In this document: in pieces, positions 28,021 to 37,212 of the stretch | Position numbering within the stretch: the stretch's first letter is position 1 | How the letters are laid out: each line of letters starts with the position of its first letter | NCBI RefSeq assembly: GCF_002135205.1 | Contig: NZ_NEFZ01000008.1 | Span: forward strand, 105,857 to 169,856 | DNA length: 64,000 nt | Reading direction: 5' to 3' | From: Acinetobacter sp. ANC 4204 | GTDB taxonomy: Bacteria; Pseudomonadota; Gammaproteobacteria; Pseudomonadales; Moraxellaceae | Notes under the pieces: model-generated | What the model was told of the DNA's origin: nothing | Databases searched by the model: none | Seen by the model: only the letters and a program-made list of their open reading frames with translations | Position numbers and translations under genes: made by a program

Positions 28021-28049
28021 GTAAGCCTCAATCAAAGATTGAGGCTTAC
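28021..28049. repeat. Strong hairpin between the TonB receptor and TauE genes
   Basis: Perfect 13-base arms GTAAGCCTCAATC/GATTGAGGCTTAC around AAA. It lies 62 bases beyond the receptor gene stop on the minus strand. Neither side has a T run directly after the stem, so it is not a textbook terminator. Confidence 0.8.
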
Positions 28050-28110
28050 TGGAAAGCATGCTCTGGACTCAACTGTTATTGAATCCAGATGTGATGCGCT
28101 GTGATTCTGC

Positions 28111-30213
28111 TTAGTATTTGAAATTTAGGCTGAAGCGGAAAGTACGTGGATCACCCCAATTCACCAATTGTGCATTTGGCGTGGTTCCGACTAAATACTC
28201 TTTATCAAACAGGTTTTTTACGCTGAATTTTGCGCCCCAATTTTTCGCTTCATAACCTGCACTGACATCGTAGAGTGTATAACTCGATAACGGTACATAA
28301 TAAGTCCCGCGTTGCGCTGTACGCTCACCCTGATAAGTTGCAGCTGCACCAACATTCCAGCCCAGTTGATCACCACCAAAGAAATATTGAGTTGATAAAG
28401 AGGCCGCATTTTTAGGCACATGGTTAATTCGCTTGCCAATATCACTGCTGGTTTCACTTTCAGTAATTTTGGCTGTAGGAATATAACTATAGGTTGCGGT
28501 CAGGTTCCATTGATCAGTTAAAGCTGCTGATAACTCTGTTTCATAACCCTTGGTCTTTTGCTCGCCAATTTGTACAGAATAATCACCTGTTGTATCCGTC
28601 TCGGTTACGTTTTGACGGGTTAAATCATAATAAGCTACATAACCTTGCAGTCTTTGATTCAGCCCTTGGAACTTCACACCAACTTCATATTGTTCCCCTT
28701 CTTCTGGGTCCAGCAGCGTACCATCTGCACCAGCATCACTCACAGGAAAGAAAGAGGTTGCATAACTCACGTAAGGGGCAAACATATCATTAATCTGATA
28801 CATCAAAGATGCATTACCCGTAAAGGCATTATCTGAATTTTTTAATTTCGTATCATTGAAAAGATCATCGACCTCTACTTGAGTCCAGTCATGACGACCT
28901 GATAAGCCCAAGATCCAATGATCATCAATTTTAAAATTATTACGTAGATATACACCCATATATTGGGTGTCGGTAATTTGGTGAGCAATTGTTGTTGTTG
29001 CTTTTGGAATTGCAGTGTAAACAGGATTATTGGCATTAAAAGATGACAAACTATTGCGACGGCGTTCATAGTCACTACGCTCATGCATCATATCTAAACC
29101 AATCATTAAATCATATTGGGTTTTGCCCCAGTCGAAATGACGTGACACATTATTATCTAATGCAAAATTTACATCATCTTTAATCTGTCTTTCCACCGTC
29201 CGTTTGATGGTCGGTAATGTGTTATTACTCCCCGCCAATACAGGATTATTATCTGCATCGGTTTTAGTGACTGCAAAATTTTGCTTAAAGGTCCAGCCAT
29301 TATCAAAATAATGTGCATAGTTCGAACCTAAGCGCAAAACATCAACCGTATTGCTTAAATTCGGCGCGCCAAAAAACAAACTCTGTGAGTAATTTTTATA
29401 AGCACCATTACTATAAGGAATCCCTTGCTGACGAATAAAATCACGATGTTGATAGCTCGCTATCACAGACAACTCATCTTTTTCGCCTAAATCAAAATTA
29501 TAAGAGGGCGCAATATAATAATTTTTATAATAAACATAATCTGTTGGATCATCCTGATCAGAGGCATGACCCACTACACGAAACGCACCCTTTTCGCTGT
29601 CATTTGGTGCATAGTTAATGTCAAATGTTCCATCAATCAAAGCATTACTACCATAGCTTACACTGCCACGATAAGAAGTCTTTGCCTCAGGACGCTTAGT
29701 GGTTAAATTGACTAAACCACCTGGTAAGGCAAAGCCAAAACCTGTCGATGTTGGCCCTTTCACCACTTCAATCGACTGCAAGCCAGTGATGTCTTCTGAA
29801 CGTAGGGCATTATCCGAAGTTTGAATACGCAAGCCATCGACATAAGTCTGCGCGCTGGAAACTTGTCCACGAATAATAAAGTCATCCCAGCCACGACGCC
29901 CATACTGTCCTGCAGTGACCCCTGCTACACCCTGCAAGGCTTCAGACAGTGTTTTCGCTTGTTTTTGTTCGAGTTGTTTTGCACTAATCACGCTGATTGA
30001 TTGTGCCGTTTCAAAAAGTGGGGCATCTGAACGCAAAACAGCTGATGCAGTTTTTGCCGCATACGCGTCTTTCGCATCTTGTTTTTGAGCTTCAAATTGT
30101 AAAGTGGGCAAAACCTTCGATGATGTCGTTTCCTCTACCTCGCTCTGAGCAAAGGTCGGCGTGGTCATTACAGCAAGAATGGACAAACTCAGATAAGAAA
30201 TATGAAAACGCAT
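28111..30213 (-). CDS. TonB-dependent siderophore receptor
   Basis: 700-residue outer-membrane receptor. Signal peptide MRFHISYLSLSILAVMTTPTFA, with the start at the ATG at 30213; an in-frame TTG five codons upstream is less likely. The plug domain (about 60-190) has AQSISVISAKQLEQKQAKTL, the motif YGRRGWDDFIIRGQ and IEVVKGPTSTGFGFALPGG typical of ferric-siderophore receptors (FhuE/FpvA group). The 22-strand barrel ends in FRFSLNFKY with a terminal aromatic residue, as required for assembly by the BAM complex. The siderophore is not predictable; hydroxamate or mixed types are usual for this group. A Fur-like box lies just upstream. Confidence 0.92.
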   Translation of the reverse strand: MRFHISYLSLSILAVMTTPTFAQSEVEETTSSKVLPTLQFEAQKQDAKDAYAAKTASAVLRSDAPLFETAQSISVISAKQLEQKQAKTLSEALQGVAGVTAGQYGRRGWDDFIIRGQVSSAQTYVDGLRIQTSDNALRSEDITGLQSIEVVKGPTSTGFGFALPGGLVNLTTKRPEAKTSYRGSVSYGSNALIDGTFDINYAPNDSEKGAFRVVGHASDQDDPTDYVYYKNYYIAPSYNFDLGEKDELSVIASYQHRDFIRQQGIPYSNGAYKNYSQSLFFGAPNLSNTVDVLRLGSNYAHYFDNGWTFKQNFAVTKTDADNNPVLAGSNNTLPTIKRTVERQIKDDVNFALDNNVSRHFDWGKTQYDLMIGLDMMHERSDYERRRNSLSSFNANNPVYTAIPKATTTIAHQITDTQYMGVYLRNNFKIDDHWILGLSGRHDWTQVEVDDLFNDTKLKNSDNAFTGNASLMYQINDMFAPYVSYATSFFPVSDAGADGTLLDPEEGEQYEVGVKFQGLNQRLQGYVAYYDLTRQNVTETDTTGDYSVQIGEQKTKGYETELSAALTDQWNLTATYSYIPTAKITESETSSDIGKRINHVPKNAASLSTQYFFGGDQLGWNVGAAATYQGERTAQRGTYYVPLSSYTLYDVSAGYEAKNWGAKFSVKNLFDKEYLVGTTPNAQLVNWGDPRTFRFSLNFKY

Positions 30214-30239
30214 AGCATCAATCAACAAACAGAAAGAAT

Positions 30240-30258
30240 CTCAATTATAATCATTTTC
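30240..30258. promoter_or_regulatory. Fur box candidate upstream of the siderophore receptor gene
   Basis: By eye, 14 of 19 positions match the Fur consensus, including 11 of 12 in ATAATCATTTTC. It lies 27-45 bases before the receptor start codon, where bound Fur-iron would block transcription. Confidence 0.7.
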
Positions 30259-30431
30259 ATTTGTAAACATATTAATTAATAGAATTTAACAATGATTTAA
30301 ACTGTTAACACTCATTAAATTTATAAATAAGAATTCAAGTGCCTGAAAAATAATGATCCAGATTAAGCATGTTGCTTATATCGTAGGGGCCTTGCCTTCA
30401 CACAGATTAAACAAGCATGCCCTCAAGACAA

Positions 30432-30447
30432 CTGAAAACGTTTTCAG
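30432..30447. promoter_or_regulatory. Perfect 16-base palindrome in the receptor upstream region
   Basis: CTGAAAACGTTTTCAG is self-complementary with no spacer. It lies about 220 bases upstream of the receptor start and about 90 bases beyond the stop of the next gene. It could be an operator; no regulator is identified. Confidence 0.45.
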
Positions 30448-30536
30448 CATTAGCAAACTAAGTATTTATTTTTAAGATAAATTTTATCATGCAGGTTCAA
30501 GCGCACTTTGAACCCAACTTAAACACAATAAACCGT

Positions 30537-31835
30537 TTAACCTTGCTGTTCATCAGCACTATCTGCTTTGTACTGGTCTTCCAGTACGTTACTGAAAATA
30601 CTTTCAATCATCCAAACCCGATACAGACTATTAAAGACATAGCTCTGACCATCAACACGCAGTTCAAGCACGGGAAAATCGGGTTGAGACTTCATTTCAC
30701 ACAAGATATCGTTTTCTTTGAGCTTGGTCTCTACATTGTCAACACTCAACGCTGTAATATCGAGCTCCTGCATCAAATGATCAAAATGTGCTTTATAAGA
30801 TAAATCCTTACCTTGAGTCCAAACCGTTTTCAATATCCGATACATGGCATCAATACGTTGCTCTTCGGGCACACTATAAAATAACTGTGCCATCGCCAAA
30901 GTTGCCACTTGGGTCGGGCGACAAAACGGCGTGAACTGTACTTCTGTTCGCTTAGACAACCGCGTTGCCAAACTCCAGTCAAACCAGTCTCGACCATGAT
31001 AACTCAGTGGGTAAACATTAAGCTGAATATTATAATAATCTGCCAGCTCTTCTTTGATATAAGCTAACAATAACCATGAAATCGGATCTTCAAGTGCAAC
31101 GTATAAATCCAACTCAGGATCAAGTGCCTGAATTTCATTTAACTCTTCCGCATCACTAATCAAATGCTCACGCCAATCTATATGATTGATTAAGAAAATC
31201 GGATTATCGGTAAATAGTTTTTGTTGTTTTAAACGACGGGTTAAACGTAGTAGATCATCAACAGCATGATATTGGCGGTCACCGAGTTGAAAGTAGCTCG
31301 CCAGTACCACATCATCATTAAAAATACGTTCTGGAAAGTTTTGCTCCTGATGATGACGACTGGCCATCGCATATAAAGTCCGCAGTTTCCCCTCTTGCTT
31401 TTGCCATAACATATGAAACACGTCTTCGAGCAAATACAAAAAGTCCTGCCCACGTAGCGGCGTAAGTCGCAAAATAGTTTCTGCTTGGCTTAATGCCTCT
31501 ATACTGGGTTGCTCCGGGGTTTCATGAAAGCTAAAACGGTGCTGACGCGACAGAATTTTGGCATCATTTAAACAATAGGTCTGCCATTCCAATGCCGACA
31601 TCTGATTTGGCGGTTCAGCAGCCTGACGAGAAATGACCACCGTCAATGGTTTTAGTTCATCCGCTAAAATTTCTTCAATTTGGGGTAACTGCTGAACGGC
31701 TAAATAGCTGTATACATCGTCGAGGCGTAAATGAATACTCAAGCCTTGTTCTGTAGATACGACCGTTTGACGAATCGGTTTTTGGTAAAACCAACGCGAT
31801 CGAATCGGATCGAACCATCGACGCAACAGTGACAT
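30537..31835 (-). CDS. Putative DsbA/HCCA-isomerase-like thioredoxin-fold protein
   Basis: 432-residue cytoplasmic-looking protein with no signal peptide. Two similar halves can be seen: one starting HLRLDDVYSYLAVQQLPQIEEIL (about residues 35-58) and one starting LDLYVALEDPISWLLLAYIKEEL (about 230-255). Each resembles the first strand and helix of 2-hydroxychromene-2-carboxylate isomerase or DsbA-like domains (pattern D-x-x-S-x-x). No CxxC motif is present, so disulphide exchange is unlikely; a glutathione-dependent isomerase-like or purely structural role is possible. The start is the ATG at 31835, eight bases after GAGG. Family assignment is tentative. Confidence 0.5.
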   Translation of the reverse strand: MSLLRRWFDPIRSRWFYQKPIRQTVVSTEQGLSIHLRLDDVYSYLAVQQLPQIEEILADELKPLTVVISRQAAEPPNQMSALEWQTYCLNDAKILSRQHRFSFHETPEQPSIEALSQAETILRLTPLRGQDFLYLLEDVFHMLWQKQEGKLRTLYAMASRHHQEQNFPERIFNDDVVLASYFQLGDRQYHAVDDLLRLTRRLKQQKLFTDNPIFLINHIDWREHLISDAEELNEIQALDPELDLYVALEDPISWLLLAYIKEELADYYNIQLNVYPLSYHGRDWFDWSLATRLSKRTEVQFTPFCRPTQVATLAMAQLFYSVPEEQRIDAMYRILKTVWTQGKDLSYKAHFDHLMQELDITALSVDNVETKLKENDILCEMKSQPDFPVLELRVDGQSYVFNSLYRVWMIESIFSNVLEDQYKADSADEQQG

Positions 31836-31906
31836 GAGCAAAGCCTCTACATTAAACCCTTGAAAGTACTACAAGGGTTTATATCAATTCACAGCAAAAT
31901 GATCAA

Positions 31907-33592
31907 TTAGACATCTAAATTTAGATCAGTTACCGCGCCTTTTTCTGCGCCAGTGGTCAGTTTTGCAAACTTGGCCAAGGCCCCATAACGATAATTCGGA
32001 TGCGGTTTCACCCAAGCCGCTTGACGCGCAGCGATCTCATCTGCCGAAACATGCCACGTCATTTCGCGGGTTTCTGCATTAATCGAGATTTTATCGCCAT
32101 TTTGCACCAAACCAATTGGCCCACCTTCATAGGCTTCTGGGGTTACATGACCAATGACAAAACCATGACTGCCGCCAGAGAAACGACCATCGGTGATCAG
32201 GGCCACAGATTTACCGAGACCTTTACCAATAATCGCTGAGGTCGGTTTCAGCATTTCTGGCATACCCGGCCCACCTTTAGGCCCTTCTCCACGAATCACC
32301 ACCACTTCACCCGCTTGGACTTCGCCGTCTAAAATGCCGCGCATCGCGCCAATTTCACCCTCAAAGACACGCGCTGGCCCTTCAAAGTACAGGCCTTCTT
32401 TACCCGTGATTTTAGCCACAGCACCTGTTGGAGATAGGTTACCTTTAAGCACCACCAAGTGAGAGTCTTTTTTAATAGGCGCGTCGAAGGGTAAAATAAT
32501 CTGCTGACCTTCAGGGTAATCTTCCACCTCCGCCAAATTTTCTGCCAAGGTCTTGCCCGTTACCGTTAAACATGAACCATCGAGCATGCCAGCATCCAGC
32601 ATGCGTTTCATCAACGGTTGAATGCCCCCAATCGCAATCAGCTCAGACATCAAATATTTACCAGATGGGCGCACATCGGCCACTACGGGAATATCTTGCC
32701 CGATACGGACAAAATCATCCAAACTCAGTTCAACCCCAGCAGTATGTGCCATTGCCAGTAAGTGCAGCACGCCATTGGTCGACCCCCCCAAGGCAATCAG
32801 CACTTTAATCGAGTTTTCAAATGCAGCTTTGGTCATGATATCGCGTGGTTTCAAATCTAAGCGCAGCAAATTCATCACCGCTTCACCTGCTTTTTGACAG
32901 TCGATCCTTTTGTCATCTGAAACCGCTTCTTGTGCAGAGGAACCCGGCAAACTCATGCCCAAGGCTTCAATCGCAGAAGCCATCGAGTTTGCAGTGTACA
33001 TACCGCCACATGATCCTGGCCCCGGCAGCGCCACTTCTTCAATCTGTTTGACTTGAATGGCACTGATTTCACCTTTGGCGTGCTGACCCACTGCTTCAAA
33101 GACAGAAATCATGTCAGTATGCCCTGCGCCCGGCTTGATTGTCCCACCATAAACAAACAAACCTGGACGATTTAAACGGGCTAAGCCCATAATACAACCC
33201 GGCATATTTTTGTCACAACCACCAATGGCAATCACCCCATCATAGGCTTGACACCCCACCACAGCTTCTATCGAATCAGCAATAATTTCACGGCTCAGCA
33301 ATGAATACTTCATGCCTTCGGTGCCGTTAGAAATACCATCTGAAATGGTGATGGTATTAAAAATAATGCCTTTGCCGCCAGCTTGATTGACCCCTTTCTC
33401 AGCCTCACGCGCCAGTTCATTAATATGCATATTACACGGCGTGACATTGGCCCACGTAGACGCAATACCGACAAAGGGACGGGTAAAGTCGGAATCTTTA
33501 AAGCCTGTTGCACGCATCATGGAACGTGCAGGCGCATTTTCAATGCCCTCATAAACAGGAGCTGAATGTTCGCGGATATTGTCTTTACTCAT
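31907..33592 (-). CDS. ilvD: Dihydroxy-acid dehydratase, short type (probably [2Fe-2S])
   Basis: 561-residue enzyme of isoleucine/valine synthesis that dehydrates dihydroxy acids to 2-keto acids. It is the shorter IlvD form, as in mycobacteria and plants. Candidate cluster cysteines are Cys53 ([10 protein letters not shown]), Cys126 ([10 protein letters not shown]) and Cys195 ([14 protein letters not shown]), a spacing that fits the [2Fe-2S] group. The C-terminal part has [18 protein letters not shown] and [16 protein letters not shown]. Together with the long-type enzyme 370 bases upstream this gives two isozymes in tandem. It may also act on sugar acids, as some members of the wider family do. 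Confidence 0.9.
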   Translation of the reverse strand: MSKDNIREHSAPVYEGIENAPARSMMRATGFKDSDFTRPFVGIASTWANVTPCNMHINELAREAEKGVNQAGGKGIIFNTITISDGISNGTEGMKYSLLSREIIADSIEAVVGCQAYDGVIAIGGCDKNMPGCIMGLARLNRPGLFVYGGTIKPGAGHTDMISVFEAVGQHAKGEISAIQVKQIEEVALPGPGSCGGMYTANSMASAIEALGMSLPGSSAQEAVSDDKRIDCQKAGEAVMNLLRLDLKPRDIMTKAAFENSIKVLIALGGSTNGVLHLLAMAHTAGVELSLDDFVRIGQDIPVVADVRPSGKYLMSELIAIGGIQPLMKRMLDAGMLDGSCLTVTGKTLAENLAEVEDYPEGQQIILPFDAPIKKDSHLVVLKGNLSPTGAVAKITGKEGLYFEGPARVFEGEIGAMRGILDGEVQAGEVVVIRGEGPKGGPGMPEMLKPTSAIIGKGLGKSVALITDGRFSGGSHGFVIGHVTPEAYEGGPIGLVQNGDKISINAETREMTWHVSADEIAARQAAWVKPHPNYRYGALAKFAKLTTGAEKGAVTDLNLDV

Positions 33593-33736
33593 TGTATTTG
33601 TCCTTAGCGATGGCTGCGTATTGCTCTACAGTCTTGGCAATTTTTTCTGTTTTTATTGTATAGAAAGCAGGCTACACATGAAAGCGACTCGCTAGGTATT
33701 ACATGAACCCATTTATTGTTGTTTTACACAAATCAA

Positions 33737-33850
33737 GTCACATGATGAAGCGACATGGATGTCGCTGTTTCACTGTATGGCAGGGATGCCATACAGTGAA
33801 ACAAAGGCATTTTGTTACTTTTGTGCCGTCAAAAGTAAAACCTCGTCTAC
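33737..33850. repeat. Intergenic repeat-like element with two tandem hairpins
   Basis: A small hairpin CGACAT-GG-ATGTCG (33751-33764) is followed at once by a large one with perfect 15-base arms (33767-33781 and 33788-33802; arm GTTTCACTGTATGGC) around AGGGAT. The following bases (to about 33850) contain a motif, with CATTTTGTTACTTTTGTGCC, that I recall as recurrent in gammaproteobacterial intergenic regions. It lies between the two ilvD genes. The 68-codon frame across it is a by-product. Confidence 0.7.
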
Positions 33851-33908
33851 GCAATAAAAGTGCAAATCGTAATGTAAAATGCGACTGTACTATTTTCATC
33901 AATCAATA

Positions 33909-33932
33909 AAAAAGCACCCCAAATGGAGTGCT
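33909..33932 (-). terminator. Rho-independent terminator of the long-type ilvD gene
   Basis: On the minus strand, AGCACTCC and GGGGTGCT around ATTT, followed by T6, 27 bases after the ilvD stop. Confidence 0.88.
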
Positions 33933-33958
33933 CTTTTTAATCAGTCAAAGACTAGCGA

Positions 33959-35788
33959 TTAAATTTCACGAACCGCACCTTTAGACGCACTGGTGGTATG
34001 CATCGCATAAGCTTTTAAGGCTTTAGAGACTTTACGTGGACGCTGTTCAGCAGGTTGCCAGCCTTTAGCTTCTTGCACTTCACGGCGCGTAGCCATGGTT
34101 GCCTCATCCACAGCTAAGTGAATGGTACGGTTTGGAATATCAATCTCGATACGGTCGCCATCTTCAACCAAGCCAATCGCACCGCCTTCAGCTGCTTCAG
34201 GAGACACGTGACCAATAGATAGACCCGATGACCCACCTGAGAAACGACCATCGGTAAGTAAAGCACAATCCTTACCAAGCCCTTTCGACTTTAAGTAACT
34301 GGTTGGATACAACATTTCCTGCATGCCCGGACCACCACGTGGACCTTCGTAACGAATCACTACCACATCGCCAGCAGTGATTTTTCCACCGAGAATCGCT
34401 TCTACCGCAGCATCTTGGCTTTCAAAAACACGTGCGGTGCCGTTGAATTTCAAAATGGAATCATCCACACCTGCTGTTTTGACAATACAGCCTTCAAGTG
34501 CAATATTTCCATACAGGACAGCCAAACCACCATCTTGAGAAAAAGCATGTTCCACATTACGAATGACGCCATTGTCACGGTCACCATCTAAACGAGAGTA
34601 GTAACGGTCTTGTGAAAATGCCGTTTGCGTCGGTACACCGCCCGGTGCTGAACGGAAGAATTGATACACTTCTTCATCTTCCGTACGGATGATGTCCCAC
34701 TTATCCAAAGCATCTTTTAGCGTTTTTTCATGAACGGTCGGTACAGATGTATCCAACAATCCTGCACGATCTAATTCGCCCAAAATCGACATGATGCCAC
34801 CTGCACGGTGTACATCTTCCATGTGTACATCTTGTTTTGCAGGGGCAACTTTACACAGTACAGGCACTTTACGTGACAGACGGTCAATATCTGTCATGGT
34901 AAAATCAACTTCTGCTTCATTCGCAGCGGCCAATAAGTGAAGAACGGTATTGGTTGAACCACCCATTGAAATATCAAGGGTCATGGCATTTTCAAAGGCA
35001 GCTTTAGTCGCAATTGAGCGTGGCAATAAGCTGTAATCATTTTGTTCGTAATGACGTTTGGTGATTTCAACAATCAACTGACCCGCTTTTTCAAATAATT
35101 TTTTACGATTCGCATGGGTTGCTAAAGTTGAACCATTGCCTGGAAGTGATAGACCCAAAGCTTCAGTTAAACAGTTCATTGAGTTTGCAGTGAACATGCC
35201 TGAACATGAACCACAGGTCGGACATGCTGAACGTTCATACTCAGCTACTTCTTCATCAGTAAAGCTGTCATCTGCTGCGACAATCATGGCATCGACAAGG
35301 TCAATCGCGTGTTCATTGCCACGAATTTTCACTTTACCCGCTTCCATTGGTCCGCCAGAGACGAAAACCACAGGAATATTTAGGCGCATAGACGCCATCA
35401 ACATGCCCGGGGTGATTTTGTCACAGTTTGAAATGCACACCATGGCATCAGCGCAGTGTGCATTCACCATGTATTCCACCGAGTCTGCGATTAAGTCACG
35501 TGAAGGCAATGAATACAACATGCCGTCGTGTCCCATCGCAATCCCATCATCGACCGCAATGGTATTAAATTCTTTGGCTACACCACCTGACGCTTCAATT
35601 TGACGAGCCACCAGTTGACCTAAGTCTTTAAGATGAACGTGACCTGGTACAAATTGAGTGAATGAGTTAACCACTGCAATAATCGGCTTACCAAAGTCTT
35701 CGTCTTTCATCCCCGTTGCGCGCCATAAGCCACGCGCACCCGCCATATTTCTTCCGTGTGTCGATGTTTTTGAACGATAGTCAGGCAT
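33959..35788 (-). CDS. ilvD: Dihydroxy-acid dehydratase, long type (E. coli-like, [4Fe-4S])
   Basis: 609-residue enzyme, close in length and sequence to E. coli IlvD (616). The N-terminus [20 protein letters not shown] matches the family, so I start at the ATG at 35788 and leave out 15 upstream codons. Cluster cysteines lie in NCDKITPGM and [13 protein letters not shown]. Further signatures are [29 protein letters not shown] and [16 protein letters not shown]. This is expected to be the main enzyme for branched-chain amino acid synthesis, oxygen-sensitive through its [4Fe-4S] cluster. A second, short-type IlvD follows downstream on the same strand, but a terminator separates them. Confidence 0.95.
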   Translation of the reverse strand: MPDYRSKTSTHGRNMAGARGLWRATGMKDEDFGKPIIAVVNSFTQFVPGHVHLKDLGQLVARQIEASGGVAKEFNTIAVDDGIAMGHDGMLYSLPSRDLIADSVEYMVNAHCADAMVCISNCDKITPGMLMASMRLNIPVVFVSGGPMEAGKVKIRGNEHAIDLVDAMIVAADDSFTDEEVAEYERSACPTCGSCSGMFTANSMNCLTEALGLSLPGNGSTLATHANRKKLFEKAGQLIVEITKRHYEQNDYSLLPRSIATKAAFENAMTLDISMGGSTNTVLHLLAAANEAEVDFTMTDIDRLSRKVPVLCKVAPAKQDVHMEDVHRAGGIMSILGELDRAGLLDTSVPTVHEKTLKDALDKWDIIRTEDEEVYQFFRSAPGGVPTQTAFSQDRYYSRLDGDRDNGVIRNVEHAFSQDGGLAVLYGNIALEGCIVKTAGVDDSILKFNGTARVFESQDAAVEAILGGKITAGDVVVIRYEGPRGGPGMQEMLYPTSYLKSKGLGKDCALLTDGRFSGGSSGLSIGHVSPEAAEGGAIGLVEDGDRIEIDIPNRTIHLAVDEATMATRREVQEAKGWQPAEQRPRKVSKALKAYAMHTTSASKGAVREI

Positions 35789-36249
35789 TATATTTTCCAA
35801 CAAAGTGTGCTTGAGATGAATGTGCACATTCACTCTGGCTAAAATCTGAGTTCGATGAGTGTCAAGCAGTTAAACATAGCATCTCCGTATTCTTTCCCAA
35901 TATCGTTTCTAGGCATCTCGACCGAAAACAGATCAGGCATCTAGGCTAGACACTACATTTTAACCAATGAGTTGACATTCAATTGCATATTGAAGCTACT
36001 ATAACCCGTTCACTGACCTTTCAATACAAAACTTCTATGAATAATTTTTAAATTTTGCATGAGTTTTATTTATATAAAATGCAAATCCCCCCTTGATCTG
36101 TGCCGAATACCCGCAACTTTTTTCTTCATAAAAATATTAATACATCATTCATTTAGACGGTCTTAGTCAGCTTTTTATAATGGTAAAATCAGTAACTGCT
36201 CCAGTTTTGTTATAATTGATCTAATCTTGTCATTTTTTTCGAGTCTTTA
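35789..36249. other. Divergent promoter region between ilvD and fmt
   Basis: About 460 bases with no gene. TTGACA at 35972-35977 is followed by an inverted repeat TTCAAT-TGCAT-ATTGAA (35978-35994) and TACTAT, resembling a plus-strand promoter with an operator inside its spacer (spacer 19, longer than ideal). A 17-base direct repeat copy lies at 36074. AT-rich sequence follows up to fmt. Confidence 0.5.
36074..36090 (+). repeat. 17-base direct repeat, copy 1
   Basis: ATAAAATGCAAATCCCC, identical to 38554-38570. The two copies flank the fmt-rsmB pair in the same orientation. Confidence 0.8.
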
Positions 36250-37212
36250 TTGAAAATCATCTTCGCAGGCACGCCCGAATTTGCGGCTGTAGCCTTAGAC
36301 GCGTTGCTAAAAACAGAACATGAGATTGTCGCGGTCTATACACAACCTGACCGTAAAGCAGGTCGTGGGCAAAAACTGACTGCCTCAGCCGTGAAGCAGC
36401 TGGCTTTAGCGCATCAAATTCCTGTCTATCAACCACTGCACTTTAAGTCTTCAACGGAAGAGGGTTTGGCGGCTCAGGCTGAACTCAAAGCCTTAAATGC
36501 CGATGTGATGGTCGTAGCTGCCTATGGTCTTATTTTGCCACAAGTGGTTTTAGATACGCCTAAATATGGTTGTCTCAATATTCACGGTTCGCTCCTGCCG
36601 CGCTGGCGCGGTGCTGCCCCGATTCAACGCGCAATTTCTACTGGAGATGCAGAAACTGGGGTCACCATTATGAAAATGGCGGCAGGATTGGATACTGGCG
36701 ATATGATGTATAAAACCTACTGCTCAATTGAAGCCACAGATACATCTGCAAGCTTGCATGACAAATTGGCGATTCAAGGGGCAGAAGCTATCGTTAAAGT
36801 GTTGGCCTCTGAAAGCACATTACAGCACCATTTAGAGCAACGTGAAGTACAAGACGAAGCGTTAACAGTTTATGCGCATAAGTTGTCAAAAGCAGAAGCG
36901 CATATTGATTGGTCATTAACTGCAGCGCAAGTCGACCGTAATATTCGTGCCTTTAACCCATGGCCTGTGGCATTTATTGCACTGGATGAAAATAATAATT
37001 TACGCGTTTGGGGTTCAGTACTGTCTACAGAAAACCCCCAAAACCAAACCGCTGGCAGTATTTTAGCCATCGACAAACAAGGCGTGCATGTCGTGTGTGG
37101 AGATGGACGAGCGGTGTGTTTAACCGCACTACAATGGCCAGGGGGTAAAACGCTTAACCCTGTACAAATCCAGCAAACTCAAAAATTACAGGTAGGACAA
37201 GTTTTCGCATGA
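36250..37212 (+). CDS. fmt: Methionyl-tRNA formyltransferase
   Basis: 320-residue enzyme that formylates Met-tRNA for translation initiation using 10-formyl-tetrahydrofolate. The N-terminus KIIFAGTPEFAAVALDALL matches the family directly after a TTG codon, and no ATG fits, so the start is TTG at 36250 with GAG six bases upstream. The catalytic segment NIHGSLLPRWRGAAPIQRA lies at about residue 107, and the C-terminal OB-like domain carries DRNIRAFNPWPVA. Its stop overlaps the start of rsmB by four bases (ATGA). The weak TTG start may keep expression low. Confidence 0.96.
   Translation: MKIIFAGTPEFAAVALDALLKTEHEIVAVYTQPDRKAGRGQKLTASAVKQLALAHQIPVYQPLHFKSSTEEGLAAQAELKALNADVMVVAAYGLILPQVVLDTPKYGCLNIHGSLLPRWRGAAPIQRAISTGDAETGVTIMKMAAGLDTGDMMYKTYCSIEATDTSASLHDKLAIQGAEAIVKVLASESTLQHHLEQREVQDEALTVYAHKLSKAEAHIDWSLTAAQVDRNIRAFNPWPVAFIALDENNNLRVWGSVLSTENPQNQTAGSILAIDKQGVHVVCGDGRAVCLTALQWPGGKTLNPVQIQQTQKLQVGQVFA

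Noticed and set aside
30494..30514. GGTTCAA/TTGAACC hairpin after the thioredoxin-fold gene as a terminator
   Set aside because: Weak AT-rich stem and no T run on the minus strand, so not called.
33703..33909. 68-codon frame between the ilvD genes
   Set aside because: It reads straight through the twin-hairpin repeat element; the apparent protein is a by-product of that repeat.
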